A stretch of 64,000 nt of DNA from Glandiceps talaboti (GCF_964340395.1 NC_135564.1:11684391-11748390), one strand, 5' to 3'. Positions 12,898 to 26,127 are shown, numbered from the stretch's first letter. Notes: generated by a model not told the origin, from the sequence alone. Translations and numbers: made by a program.

Positions 12898-15800
12898 CTG
12901 TAGCTGCTTATTTAAATTTCTTTGATCATGGGGCACATTCAATTGAACAAGGGACAACACAGTGCATTTATTTCATACATTCTCCACACACAAGTAAACG
13001 TTTTTGAGGGACTCTTTCCTCTATAAAGACTTATTGCAAGTACTGAAGAACCCAAATAACTGAGAAAGGGAAACATTATAAAACTCAAAATTATTGCCCC
13101 ATGCATTACAAATTCATGGTCAAACTATAACTCTGCCTATATCCACTCTGGTATGTTAAAATGAGAATTTTGATGCATTTTACAGAGATTTACAAAAAAT
13201 ATTGTACAAGTATTGTGTAGCTTATTGAGATTCAGAACAGGAAATACATGTATACAGTTTTATTATATTTTTATACTGGTATACAGGTATTAGTTAGACC
13301 GATTGATGAAAATAACCAATGTTCACTTTTTAGCATACATTTTGCATGATGGGAATTATGCTGAAATGTGTCAGTGACTGTATGGCAAATTATTGATATC
13401 TACCATAAGAACATTGTATAATTAATAGATTAGGGGATTGATAAAGATAAATTGTTCATTTTCATCATTCAATGATGTATGGAAATAATATTTATCTTTA
13501 ATTATTGGCATATTATTGGCATCTGTGAGTTCAGATCAAGAGTTTCTGAGTGGGCTTTTAAGGATCACTCTAGCATCAGGCTGGCACTAGCATGTCACCT
13601 GTATGTGTTATTTAGTAATGATTTATGCTTCCAGCCACCAAATGCCAACATCAGACTGACACTGGCTAGCTATTCAGACAGGGGTTCTTGACCTTTATGC
13701 TATAGAGCCCTTTTCTTTGCAATTTTGATACCTGTATACTTTGTTTAGCACGATGTAGTAAATACCCTTATTAATATTATGCATCACTGTTTTTTGATAC
13801 CTGAACATTGATGACTAGTGCAGAGTGACAGTGTTCTTAAATTAACTGCATGAATAACATTAATAGCAAACGAGATATGCAGAGGGTTGCTAATTTATGT
13901 AAATTACACTACATTGTATATTTGACAGTATGTACATCACTGCATGTATCTGGACATGACGACATATAATCACTGAACCACATGTTATGTATTATGAAAC
14001 TAATTTGTGAACCCCTTCTTTCCACTAACCTAGGAAGTAAATGCAGTGTTATTATTAAAAGGCAATTTCTGTTGATAAATGGAAGAAACAGCATTGTGAT
14101 GTTACCACATTTTAATACTGAGATTTAGAGAGATTTTTAATTATGTTTAATAGCAAGCAATGTTGTATCACTGAACTTTCCCATATGTTGTGTATAAACT
14201 ACATGTATCGCTTGTGTTCTGAAAATTATTATCTGAAAGTTTTAACTTGCATGTCTTGTGTTGTCTTGTAGATGACTTGTAAGGTCATAAAACAGCATAT
14301 ATACCACTTCTAAAGGGTTAATGTCATCATTGGACTCAAAGAAAGTTCCTAAATTTCATACCACTTCTGAAAAGTCCCGTAAAAATAATATGATACCCTG
14401 GGAAAACACCTGGAACATGAAAAGGATACAATGATGAGCTTTGAATTGGTGAATTCCCATTGCCCGATGTACAGTTGTATAGTGGATGTGAATATGTATA
14501 AGTAGTATATGCGAGTTCTACAAAGCAGGAAGTGCAAAATGATATTAGCTGACCAGGAAAAACCCTGGTGTATGTCTTGAAAATTGGAAATATATTAGGT
14601 AACTTTAAGCATATGAGCCCTGTAGCTTTACAGCAATAAGCTTATACAGATTAATAGTAAATGAAATTTTGATTTATTGTTACAAAATATCAGAAAACGT
14701 CTGTGTGTCCATTTCTCATGATATACACAGTTACAGTGTGTTCCCTTCAGTGTGAAAAGACATGTTTCGAAATTAATTCCGGGCGTGTGTTGAGTTGACA
14801 TTTGATGTCTAGTTCTACTCTTAAATCATTCATGGATTAATTGGAAAAGTAGATTACGATATATCAGCTGTCATCAATGTCTTCATCTGATAAAAGATAT
14901 TAGATATTATAAATGAGACAATTAATCTGTGAGCTAGGGGTCACAACAGGGTCATGATCACAACATCAATTATTAGGAGACTTCACATTTTCTTCAGAAG
15001 CGGAGGAGTAATTGGAAATCAATATCTTAATTTTGAAAAGGTAGTAGTCTTTTATAGCTGAAAGAATCATAATTACATCTGAAATTTTACAACTATGGTA
15101 ATAAAACTCAATTCTGTTTTGTCATTAACTACTGCAGTAATTACTAAACTTAAATTAGACGTGTTCTTTTTTAAATTACAGGTGAAATTGTCAAGTGAAA
15201 TGAGTATATGAAATTTGTAATTATGATATGTTAGGATACAAAGGAGCCCATCCTTTGCAGCACACCCTTGTAGTAAGTACCCGTACATAAAGGTTTAGGC
15301 AAGAGGAAGTAGATATCAAAACAAAACTGCAATAACATTACTGTGTAGTAAGACAATGTAGTTGGGAGGAACTGATATAGCTGAAAATTGACAACAAATT
15401 AATATGTAATAAGTTGGACAGGGTGAACTAATAGCTAAATTATAAAATAGTTTATACATTGGTATGTATCACACGTACAGCCGTCACATGGTATTAGTGT
15501 AAACATATGGGACAATGTCTCAAGGTCTTTTGTCACCCTGTAGACATGTAAGCTATCAAAGGGTGGTTATGAATTGATTTCACTCACGGAATATTTGCTT
15601 TAAAATTTGAATTTACCTTTTACTTTTGTTTAATCTGTAAGTTGTAAACGTCTTATTCTTGATGCAAGTGTGTTATAATTTCTTTGAAGTTGAAGATATT
15701 AGGAGGTGATAAAGGTGTATTTATTTATTAAACATGAAAATAGCAAAATAACTATCTTTTATAGACATTTATATGAGCATTTTATACACATAAAAAGAAA

Positions 15801-15974
15801 TTACTAATAAAATTTATGATATACATCTACACATGTAATGATGCATTATGTAAGACAGTTTTGTATTAATTACATTAACAGATGTTTCATTTTTAAATGT
15901 TCACAACTGGAATCACCCAAAATTATGTAACTATGTAACCATGTGTGTGTGCGCGCGTGTGTATACACACATAC

Positions 15975-15975
<1 letters not shown>

Positions 15976-16069
<94 letters not shown>
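15976..16069. repeat. (TA)n microsatellite
   Basis: An uninterrupted TA dinucleotide run of about 94 bases is preceded by mixed GT/GC/AC dinucleotides. It can extrude as a cruciform and is a likely length polymorphism or assembly-sensitive site. Confidence 0.97.
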
Positions 16070-16071
<2 letters not shown>

Positions 16072-17066
16072 ACATTTAGGCATTTTATTTACATTCAGAC
16101 ATTATCATATCAGTTGCTGGTGAATTCAACATATACAAATGTACATGTATGTATTGCCTGTTGAAACACGAATCAGCAAAGAATTCACAAACACTACCAC
16201 CCTCTGTTTCATCAATTTTAAGGGAGTTAATAATGGTATGGAATGTATATTCTAATTCACTGCATGGATTGTACTCTGCTAACTGGATTTATAGAGCATG
16301 GGGATGTTGTTTCCATGGTAATGAGCTTATAATTTGCGTTGGGATTTCTACGAGGGATTGGTGTGTCAATTTAGTTGTGTAGTAAAGTCATGACCTTCTG
16401 GCATAAGGCGGTTAACTACAGAAATATAATGTGTGTTGGGAAGGTGAAAGCAGAGTCTATTTTAAGAGGGTTACTAGTCCTTCAATAGGGAATAAAAAAT
16501 GTAATATTTATTGTGACTGGAAATTTATTGCTGTGAAGTGTTATTAAATGAAAAATGTAAAGAATTTTCAAGGGAAAAATTTCCCCTTGATTATACATTT
16601 TTTAAATTTTTTATTTGATACAGCTCCTCAACATTAGATAATATGCTGATGGAAAATATTAATTCGTGTCTACATATATAAAAAGATTCTACCAAATTTT
16701 TATTTATCTTTAATTTGATGTCAGTTTTATATACCAAATTTGCAACTGCCATCCTTTTATTATCATTGCAAAAGCATGTGTACATGCATGCTGTAACTGG
16801 AGCATTAGCATTTCAATCAGACAAGCAACAATAATTCACTAAAAATTGTTGACTTAAGAAAATAGTTCTAGACATTGTGTATGTTATTTAGAGATTGACT
16901 GTATCCACAACTAGTATGATTAACATGCATTTAGGAGACCCAATAATCAACTTGATTAATTGTTAACAATGTTGCAGGTAAGTACAGTGTGTATACCACA
17001 AAATTATGTACCCACAGATAATTCAATAGTTTACAGGATATACGATATTAATTATATATATCTAAG

Positions 17067-17135
17067 TGTTCAGTTTCTAAAAATGGTCCAGTTGCAGAAT
17101 ATCTACTTAATAATATACATATTATGCAAAGAAAA
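17067..17135. repeat. dispersed repeat, copy 1 (partner at 18336-18404)
   Basis: TGTTCAGTTTC, AAAAATGGTCCAGTTGCAG, AATATCTACTTAATAATATA and TATTAT follow one another here and again near 18336-18404 in the same orientation, about 90 percent alike by eye. The copies are 1.27 kb apart. A shorter match, ATGGTCCAGTTGCAG, occurs near 31501. Confidence 0.75.
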
Positions 17136-17806
17136 CAAACCATGCCACACACTATTTTTGTTACTGAATGCTATACTCGCTAGCATACAGGAGTATTTAG
17201 TTAGTGTTTAATAGTGACAGCAATGTGGAATTCTCTGACAGCCAATTACATTGGATGTTTAATGTGCAATAGCCAATCATGTTGAATACTGCGACCAGCA
17301 ACCAATCATATTGGATGCTTTATGTCTAGTGTCCTTGATGTCCAGAGGCCAATCACTTCATGATATGATATTGGGATTATATTTTCAGAACATTTCTTTT
17401 CAGGAAAAAACCTACAGTGTAGAGGTGGATATAACTGTTATGTGTACATGTATGTACATGCATTATATGTGACATTTAGTTATGATTGTACTTTATATGC
17501 ATCTGTGTTATCATATCAATTTGCCAATCTTGAATGAATATTATCAGTTCATCGTGAAATACAGCATGAAAACCATACTTTATATATGGTAAAATTGTAG
17601 CAGTTATGTATTTATTTTGTGCATAAAAAGGGCAATCCATAATAATGTGCGTTTTATCTTTGACTGATTTGTATTAAATCCCTTTCTTTATTTTACCCTA
17701 TCAGTACAGCCAACCTGTAGTCGAATTGTAACCAGGAAAAGACTAGGATAATAAACTTTTCAATTGTGTCATGACTGTAATGATTTTTTTATCAAATTCT
17801 TTAACA

Positions 17807-17821
17807 CCCCCCCCCCCCCCC
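17807..17821. repeat. poly-C run followed by (CAC)n
   Basis: A 15-base C homopolymer leads into CACCACCACC. It is isolated in AT-rich DNA and prone to length error in sequencing. Confidence 0.9.
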
Positions 17822-18335
17822 ACCACCACCATGTCTTTATTTCATCCTAAATCAATACAGCCCATGCAACACTGCACATGCGACACATTAAATACCCAGA
17901 TTATTGTTTGTCTAATGATTTGCCTGGAAATTAAGATAAAACAATTAAATCTGATTCAATAATCTGGATGTTCTAAGCAATAATTAGATTACAATTCACT
18001 TCAAATAGATCAATCTAATTGATAGAACACTTCATGCTTCAAGTATCTATCATTTGAGGAGTTGCTATCTAACACATGTAACATATGTTCATTTAAAAGG
18101 GCTAATAGCTCACTGTTGAATCATTATAGTCAAGTATCAATTACTTAGAAGTTAGGGCTATCATTAAGAGTATTTAGTCATGCTTCAACTTCAAGGCAGA
18201 TGTAATCATGTTGGTTAAATAAACTGAACTATATAAACCTCTCATATTTTATGTTCAGTTTTCTTTTACTTTGTTTTTGCTGTGAGTTTGGGAACCTGGA
18301 TAACTGATACTCATTTGAACTGAATCTTCATCAAA

Positions 18336-18404
18336 TGTTCAGTTTCGAAAAATGGTCCAGTTGCAGAATATCTACTTAATAATATATATATTATACAAAA
18401 GAAA
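18336..18404. repeat. dispersed repeat, copy 2 (partner at 17067-17135)
   Basis: Same ordered blocks as the copy at 17067 with a handful of substitutions, in direct orientation. Confidence 0.75.
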
Positions 18405-19404
18405 TACATTGTTTTTGCCAAGGTGTGGGAACCCAGATAACAGTGGGTGAAGTCTAATACAATTTCCTAGTATTTTGCACTATAGTTGGTGTGGGGAACC
18501 TCTGTGAAACACCTTGTGAACTCAGACTTTGCTGCAAACTTTGTTTGCTATTTTAAGAAAAACGCTGTTTACTGCAGTTCAGTGTACAAAAAATGTACAT
18601 GTACGTTGCATCCACTGCACAATCTGAGGACATCAGTATTGTTGCTGTATGCAGATGTAGTACATTGTATAGTAATGAGTTATTATCAGTGTACCTTAGC
18701 ACTACTGAAGACACTATTTCTTGTTGTGGGTCAAAATGATTAAAACTGTCCAGGGTTATCTTGTGAGTCATCATGTACTAAGGGAAAGGAGAACACTAAA
18801 CTGGTGTGCATCAAGATATTGCAGTGAATCAGTGGTGTTCCACTTAGAGGGCTGCTTCATACTGGTCATTATCAATAGACAATATTCATCCACCTATAAG
18901 GTACTGTACCGATACATAAAAATGTACAATTTATCCAACATGTATGGGTTTGATTTTGAACACCCGTGGACAGAATGTTAGTAATAATGATAAATAACAT
19001 TTCTTTAAAAAAAGTGCACAAATCTAATAATGTACATACATGTACATGTACATGGAAAAAATGACAATTATAACAATTGCAACAATTTACATGGCTAATA
19101 TGATGAACAATGAGCAAATGTGACTAAAACAATAAAAATTACAAAGTTTATGATTCTAAAATGATAGTAAAAGTTGCACAATCTCACACATATAGTATTT
19201 CTTAAAATGATGAATTTTAAGATTACGTTTAAAAGATTCAGTTGTCCTAGCTGAGTAAATGTTAAAAGGAAGCTCGTTCTATAAAATTGAAGCCACGACT
19301 GAAAAAGGTCTAAAACTTGTATAACTATTTGTATCATGTGGCGTGGAAAAAATGAAAATGTTTCAGTATTGTACAGTTTTGTCAAATATTTTGTATATTG
19401 TAAT

Positions 19405-19810
19405 ATGGATAAGGCCTACTGCTGGAAAAAAATGTCTTTGTCTGAAACTAAAACTGGTAACAACAGGTAATATTAGTGCACACTAGCCCATCATGTTGTT
19501 ACCTGCTGGGACAATTTTGATATTATAATTATATACACTACTGAGATGGAAGATCATCATTTGGCCCACTGCTGAGAGAAACATATTTGCATGAAACTAA
19601 AAACTGTTGAAAAAACCCGATAATATTGATATATGCAAGATCACCATTTGGTCAACTGCTGGGCCAAATATCTCTCCTTGAAACTCAGATGTTGAAAAAT
19701 ATCTTGTATATTGATATGCAAGATCATTATTTGGTCCTCTACTGGGTGAAACATCTCTGCCTGAAGTGATAACTGTTGAAAAACTGATATGCAAGAGCAT
19801 CGCAATTGGT
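19405..19810. repeat. imperfect tandem repeat, period roughly 90-130 bp
   Basis: Blocks like GATATGCAAGATCA, ATTTGGTC, CTGCTGGG, AACATCTCTGCCTGAA and ACTGTTGAAAAA recur three to four times in the same order. Divergence is moderate. No open frame spans the units. Confidence 0.65.
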
Positions 19811-20353
19811 TGAAGTACAAAACACTTGTACTTTGTCATACAAAGGATAAATGTGCTATCCATCATTGCGTGACAATTATGCCGTCATATTTTACCAAAT
19901 AATCCGATGTAGTGCTTACCTGGCTTATCTTCTTTCAATGATTTAAAGATGGGTCAGCTGTTATCTCTGCATTGTGGAATGATATCACGTTTAACACTGG
20001 TGGTCAACCTGTGTTTATTTAATCTTTTTCGATGCAGGACACAATTCGATAAATATTGTAGAATTATTGGTAATACATACAGTCACGCAATTTTATCAAG
20101 TTTTACTTAAAGTTCAGTGTACAGTTATACAATTATTGTACAATTATACTGAAATTCAAAAACTCGCAAGGAAGTGACTCGAAGTTTCTGTTACTCTTGA
20201 TTACATGTGAGACCCTCACATACATGTGTATTCCTTGCATGTTCCCCCACAATTTCATCACAAATTACCCAATCCATGTGTTACTTAGATGTCTTTGTGA
20301 ACTTGTTTTTAGCACAACTGAACTGAGGTTCAGTAGTGCTATAGGGATTGCCT

Positions 20354-20409
<56 letters not shown>
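20354..20409. repeat. (GT)n microsatellite
   Basis: About 28 GT units without interruption. Cys-Val open frames across it are artefacts of the repeat. Confidence 0.97.
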
Positions 20410-20410
<1 letters not shown>

Positions 20411-21822
20411 CTTAAAAGTCAAAAACCACTGCAGAACCAATTGCCATGATACTTGGTGGGTCCATTACCTTAGGTGTCTAGTTGGGAAATCGTTCAAATC
20501 ATTTCACCTTCTCGGAGCAATGACTAAATTTACGAAAAATAAAATTTGCCCTTGCATAAAAAGACTTGAGCTGCCTCTGCATTTCTAATTCGTCATCCCC
20601 TGTCGAAGACATAATGTTCCCGAGGTACTTTTTAGAAGAAACAAACTTCAATTGCATTCCATACACATATACATACACTCAGTTTTAGTTGTGTGAAAAA
20701 GAATGTCATGCTGCATACATATGTACGTATGTTATATGTACGTACACATCATTGTCTTGCTATCAGTTTGGAAGTAATGCCAACTACATCTAGTAATGAG
20801 GGAATATAACATTCCCTTTCACAAAGTGAATTCAGTACATGTAATATATGTGCATGTACAAAAATCTTTAATGTACAATCATGATGTACATAATTATGTA
20901 CATACATGTACTGTCCTGGGATAAAGATTTGGCGAATGGTCTGAAGTTGGCTAATGGTGGATATTTCATTCTATTCTGCATTCACTAAATGTTATCCCAA
21001 CAACACTACTAAAACCAGCTGTTGCAGCTGGTGAACTTCTCATCAGAAGAAATTCAAATTGACTTTTGTGCATATTTTGGGGTATACTGACAACAACAAA
21101 AAGACACTTTTCAGTTTTCAATAACTGTGTTGACTAATGTAATTATTAATACATGTATGTTCCCCTGAATATGTTTTAGTATGCATTTAGTGTTTCATAC
21201 TCTGAAATAAATAGCTACATGTATTAAAATAACATTTTGAAATTAATAGAAAAAATAAGACGGCATTAATATTCTGGTGTACAAATGTACACCATCTAAC
21301 AGTACTGGATTAACTCATCACTCTTAGCATGTCAATCAAATGATGGAATCATCATACATTGTAATTCTAAAACAGCTGTTCTTTTCATGATTCTGTATAT
21401 GCTAAAGCTTTCATTAAATACAGTTTGATATTATGCATGTTGATGTTAGGGGACAATGTTGCAATCCCAGGTTTTTTGCATGAGTGTTCAGTTTTATCTT
21501 CAGGGTTACATGGGATCATTCTTTTGTTTTTGACCAACTTTTTTCTATATCTCTGCCAGACAACTGTTTTTCATACCTAAACATTAGTTCTTATCTGATG
21601 TGAGCATTTAAGAATCATGATATTTTGAATGATGGAAACGTGTAATATTTAACATCTATGTACCATATCCCATTACTTTGCAGTAGTTAAATGTGAAACA
21701 TGTATGAAATCATTTTTAAAAAGTTTCACCTTTCCAAGGCCAGTTACACTGCATATATATTTTGTAAATAGGGACCAGATTAAGATGATAGTGATTATGG
21801 TAGATAACTTTCACTGAGTATC

Positions 21823-22304
21823 CAATCTGATTGAAATCCGATGTACTGTACAGTCATGATTTCTTTTTGGCTGTTATGTTTATGACAGTAATACTGTCAT
21901 TTGTTCTTTTGCAAGTGCTTCATACATCTGACACAATACCATGTTTTCCCGAACCAAATCTCATACTCACGAGTAGCCAACCAGAATCCGGCTTACACTA
22001 TAACTCTCAACATTTGAAATTTAAAGAAAGAGAATGACCAAGCGATAACGCTAACATAATGTTGTCTGTGCTCTGTGTTGATGCCCTTTTCAAACAGAGT
22101 GCTCTGAAGTACTGTACCTGTATGTTTTGGTGTATTACGCGTTTTCTTTGGTTCAGTGAATTCACTCAGCGCTCTCGTGTAGCTCAGGAAAATCTATGGT
22201 ATTGTGTCAGATGTAGGTAACGAGTGCTTGCAAAAGAAGAAACAACAGTAAACATAACAGCCAAAAAGAAATCGTGACATGTACAATACATCGGATTTCA
22301 ATTG
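21823..22304. mobile_element. fold-back MITE of the CAATCTGATT family, copy A
   Basis: The left terminus CAATCTGATTGAAATCCGAT is mirrored on the right by ATCGGATTTCAATTG. Inner inverted blocks extend the stem: TGATTTCTTTTTGGCTGTTATG against CATAACAGCCAAAAAGAAATCGTG, and CATCTGACACAATACCAT against ATGGTATTGTGTCAGATG. The element can therefore fold over most of its 480 bases. It has no transposase frame. Three further copies in this window share the termini. Confidence 0.8.
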
Positions 22305-22379
22305 ACCGTGTATCATGATCACAGAGCTCATAGAGAGCACCTATGAAACTGCTGTTTTAGAGAGTATTATTACAGAATT

Positions 22380-22660
22380 TTTATCTCCTAATGTTGGAAA
22401 GAAATCGCTGTATTTTTTAAATTAGTTGCATTTTAGGGACTGTCAGTGTATTCATGAAAATGTTGGTTTGATACATGTTGGAAATGTCGAGACACTGACC
22501 CAGAATTTCAGAATTATGGCGTATTGAATTTTTTTCCCTAATGTTGGAAAGAAATCTGTCACTGTATTTTTTTAATTAGTTGCATTTTGGGGACTCTATT
22601 CATGTTAATGGTTTGATACACGTTGGAAATGTTGAGACATTGACCCACAGTGCAGGATTG
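22380..22660. repeat. two-copy tandem duplication, period about 155 bp
   Basis: CCTAATGTTGGAAAGAAATC, TTAATTAGTTGCATTTT, GGGGACT or AGGGACT, TTTGATACA, GTTGGAAATGT and GAGACA run in the same order twice. The duplication lies immediately beyond the right end of fold-back copy A. Confidence 0.75.
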
Positions 22661-23039
22661 AAAATTATCCCTTTACGAGCACATACAAATGTACATGTAT
22701 AATGTAGAATACTATGAACATTGTATCTAGACTACCAAATTTATAAGGTAGTAGTCTGCTAGACAAATGGAAATCAATAGAAAATTGGACCTGAAATGGT
22801 TCACAAGCATATGTTAAATTGGAGACCTGCTTTTGTTTTTAATAATGGAATCACATCATCGCACAAGGAAATTGCCTGAGGAGAAATCTGGTCGATATTT
22901 TTTTTTCACTACACTAAGTATTACCATGTGTACATCTAATTAAATGTCATGACATTCCATAATTGATCATAAATCAAACTCTTATTCAGTAGTCAAATAT
23001 ACACTTGACTTACAATGGTGTGTACATATCTTTAGTGTG

Positions 23040-23575
23040 TAAACTAGTTGAATATTTTGCTAGCAATGACACTAAACTAACAGTGGAGTATTTGGCTGGC
23101 AGTGACACTAAAATAACAGTGGAATATTTAGCTGGCAGTGACACTGAATTAACAGTGGAATATTTAGCTAGCAGTGACACTGAAATAACATAACAGTGGA
23201 ATATTTAGCTAGCAGTGACACTGGAATATTTAGCTAGCAATGACACTAAAAGAACTGCAATATTTGGCTAGCAGTGACACTGATATAATAGTGGAATATT
23301 TAGCTAGTCAGTGACACTAACAAGTAAAATAACTAATATTTTGGTGACAGTGAAATTAATACAACACTATTTGGGTCATGGTGACACTGAAATAACTGGA
23401 ATATTTTGTTAGCAGTGACACTGAAATAACTGGAATATTTGGGTAGCAGTGACACTGAAATAACAGTGGAATATTTGGGTAGCAGTGACACTGAAATAAG
23501 TGGAATATTTTGTTAGCAGTGACACTGAAATAACAGTGGAATATTTGGGTAGCAGTGACATTGCAATAACAGTAT
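23040..23575. repeat. minisatellite, unit about 36 bp
   Basis: At least twelve copies of a unit like GGAATATTTAGCTAGCAGTG followed by ACACTGAAATAACAGT occur head to tail. The first four units keep a 36-base length and so read as a repeating 12-residue peptide in one frame. Later units vary in length and break every frame, so this is intron DNA, not protein. Confidence 0.9.
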
Positions 23576-25388
23576 TAATGTGTATATAAGGTCAGTGAAA
23601 TGTAATTATTAAATAAATAAAGAATACATTTAAATTTTTATATAAAAATATTTCACCTGGTGTTAGAAGGTAGCATAGTTGATACATGTACATGATTGTA
23701 ACCAGAATTCATTCACTAGCAGGTAACCTATTTAATTTGATTTCATTTGAATGCATGTGAACAAGTTTGCAGCAATTATAAATTTGATATTGTCATTTTT
23801 GTCGCTTGGAGCCATTTTGAAATATAAATTTAAGCTTATCTTTTTGATATTTTCATCAATTTTGGGCTGTTGAAAATAAATAAACTATTTCTAGAAGTAA
23901 TCTAATAAGTGTCAAAAAGATATTCATAAAAAGTATGGTTACTATGGTGTTATTTCATAGGCCTCTCTGAGTCTTGACTCAAATATTTGCAAGCATTATA
24001 TTGCTTTCGGTGCTTAGTAATGCACATACATGTAGAACATGGGTAAATGACATCAAATTCTTGCTACGGTACAGCTGAGAAGTATTTTTGCATATTATAA
24101 TGTAAATTTTGAAACTGGTAAATAATTGTTCAGAAATATCAGAAATACATATTATATTTCATAAGTGAAAATGTTATCAAAATTAATCAGTTGAAATCTG
24201 AGACTGTAAATAAAGAAGTATATCTAACAAGGGTGGCTATGGATACAAGGTGATGGAGATGTTTATAATCTGAAATGTTAAATCCTTTTGATTTAGAATG
24301 TTCTGTTGTCATCAGAGTCAAACTGAAAAAATGTGGAAATTTTTACTCTTCCATCACTTTGTTGATTTATCACTGATTTTAGGATACAACAGATCATGAA
24401 TATACATTAACAATAGATCCCAATATTTGAATTAAAGTAGAATCAAGGAAGAATGCATTTATGGAAGAACTGATTTAGATGTTAAGGAAATAGAAAAGAA
24501 ATGACTCAAGGTCAAAAAGAGTGGAAGACAGTAGAGCGATGTCTTGCATACATAAAATAACAACAGTGAATAGCATTTGAAGGCAGCCAACATTGATTTG
24601 AGCAGTGAGCACAGATTGTCAGATAGTGGCTGGGTCAATTAAAGTACACTCCCGTCATAATCTGTGCCTTGTAGAAATAGGCCATGTGATCGTCATGCAC
24701 ACCAGTTGAAATTATGTAGAGGAATGAACCATTCTTACAAACTGTAGGGGGGATAGCATACAGTTGTATTCTAGAGCTATACACAACCTCAGTAGGTAAA
24801 TATACAATATTTTGTATGTATGTGTGTTTCTGTCCCTAATCCTGACACAGCAATTAACTTTACAAGAACTTGACCTGAAGAGGCTGAGGACTAACTATCA
24901 TAGCCTAGTGATAAATCCCAATCAACATCCCATATATTGACACTTTGTTGACAAACAAACCATCTCTTTACCTCTTTCTTGGCTGTTTACATATTGACAT
25001 CAAGACAGTGTACACAGTACCATCAAGTATGATTGCCTAATGACAAACCCCATCAACATCCCACATATTTAATTTGCTGAGAAACAAGTAATCCCATAGT
25101 CATATGTACCCAGTTCATGATTGTTTACACACAGACATCAAGTTATGTACAGAGTACCATCAATGACTAATAAAGAGTTAATTCAGCTAATCAGAATGAT
25201 TTATCTGTTTCCAGAAAGAATTCAGTAAATTAAAATTCAACAAGTAACAGCAAAAATTTACACCCACTGGATCTTGAAAAAGAAAATTTGCTTTGCTTTG
25301 ATTTTTGGGATTAGTAGTCTGTGACTTCATTCTCCAGTCATGACATTTTTTTTTCTAAAATGTATTTGTTTGTTTGTTTTACTTGCAG

Positions 25389-25605
25389 TCAAGAGGAAGC
25401 CCAGAAGATAGATGTTGAGTTGTTTAATGAATATCAATTTAGTGTAGATCAGTTGATGGAACTAGCTGGATTGAGTTGTGCTGTGGCCATAGCTAAATCC
25501 TATCCTGTTAATACTACCAAGTATGGCGGTACGGTGCTGATATGTGTAGGACCTGGCAATAATGGAGGGGATGGATTAGTCTGTGCCAGACATCTCAAAA
25601 TGTTT
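25389..25605 (+). CDS. NAXE: NAXE coding exon 2 (start of YjeF_N domain)
   Basis: Encodes residues 50 (last base) to 122. The exon follows TTACTTGCAG and ends before GTGAGT in phase 0. It opens with [20 protein letters not shown] and contains [16 protein letters not shown], both highly conserved in animal NAXE. The glycine-rich GPGNNGGDG loop is at residues 104-112, followed by [10 protein letters not shown]. In the YjeF_N Rossmann-like fold this loop forms part of the NAD(P)HX-binding pocket. No key residue is missing. The apparent upstream open frame from 25321 is intron sequence. Confidence 0.97.
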
Positions 25606-25759
25606 GTGAGTATAATCAGTATGATTTTCAAAAGGGTAGGCTTTAAGATGTGAGATCAGCCCTTTCCTATGCCAGCTTAAATATTTAAATAATAATTTTA
25701 AAGACTTTGATATTACACATGTACATGTATAGCAAATAACATGATTTAGCTAAAGTACT

Positions 25760-26127
25760 ACAGCCTATTTCATATTAGTGTTAACTAGCTCTGTTTTGAT
25801 ACAACCATGCAGAAACCAATAACAAACCTAAACTGCACATTCTACACTTTAAGGTAACAAGATTGCAGTTTCTTGCTACATTTTGTTTTAAATGAAACAA
25901 ACTATTTAAATTACTGCAACAAGACCCAGACATGTAGGTGCCAATGTTTTGATGTCTGTATTTGGTGTCTGCATGGTGCCATGTTAGTTTATTTCATTTA
26001 GACACAATGTTGCAAGAAACTAGTCATTCAATGTTGCTGTCTTAAAGTTTACCATGTGCAGTTGTTTATTGGTTTTTGCATGGTTGTATCAGACAAAGCC
26101 ACTGAACACTAACATGAAATGGGTTGT
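25760..26127. mobile_element. inverted-repeat MITE with ACAGCCTATTTCAT/ATGAAATGGGTTGT ends
   Basis: The left arm reads ACAGCCTATTTCATATTAGT, then TGATACAACCATGCAGAAAC and AACTGCACAT. The right arm returns ATGTGCAGTTGTTTATTGG, GCATGGTTGTATCA and ATGAAATGGGTTGT in inverted order. Arms are about 100 bases. A related half (TTTATTGGTTTCTGTGTGG, GGTTGTAT, ACTTGAAACGGGCTGT) stands alone at about 43806-43885. Confidence 0.75.

Larger units (their letters stand above)
5513..25388 (+). other. NAXE intron 1, about 19.9 kb
   Basis: The intron starts GTAGGT and ends TTACTTGCAG. No nested gene is convincing on either strand. It contains a GTTGC-rich transposon-like element (11438-12154), minisatellites (12480-12897 and 23040-23575), local duplications (10381-10470, 19405-19810, 22380-22660), a fold-back transposon copy (21823-22304), (TA)n and (GT)n microsatellites and a poly-C run. 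Degenerate repeated blocks also lie near 7060-7265 (TTGAATGCCACCCT type) and 9560-10080 (ATGCAAATTAC type). Between 17238 and 17350 a block containing CCAAT occurs four times. The rest is AT-rich sequence in which I see nothing. Confidence 0.7.

Noticed and set aside
25321-25388. Start of NAXE exon 2 at 25321
   Set aside because: The segment contains the pyrimidine tract and CAG acceptor; conserved sequence begins at SQEEAQ.
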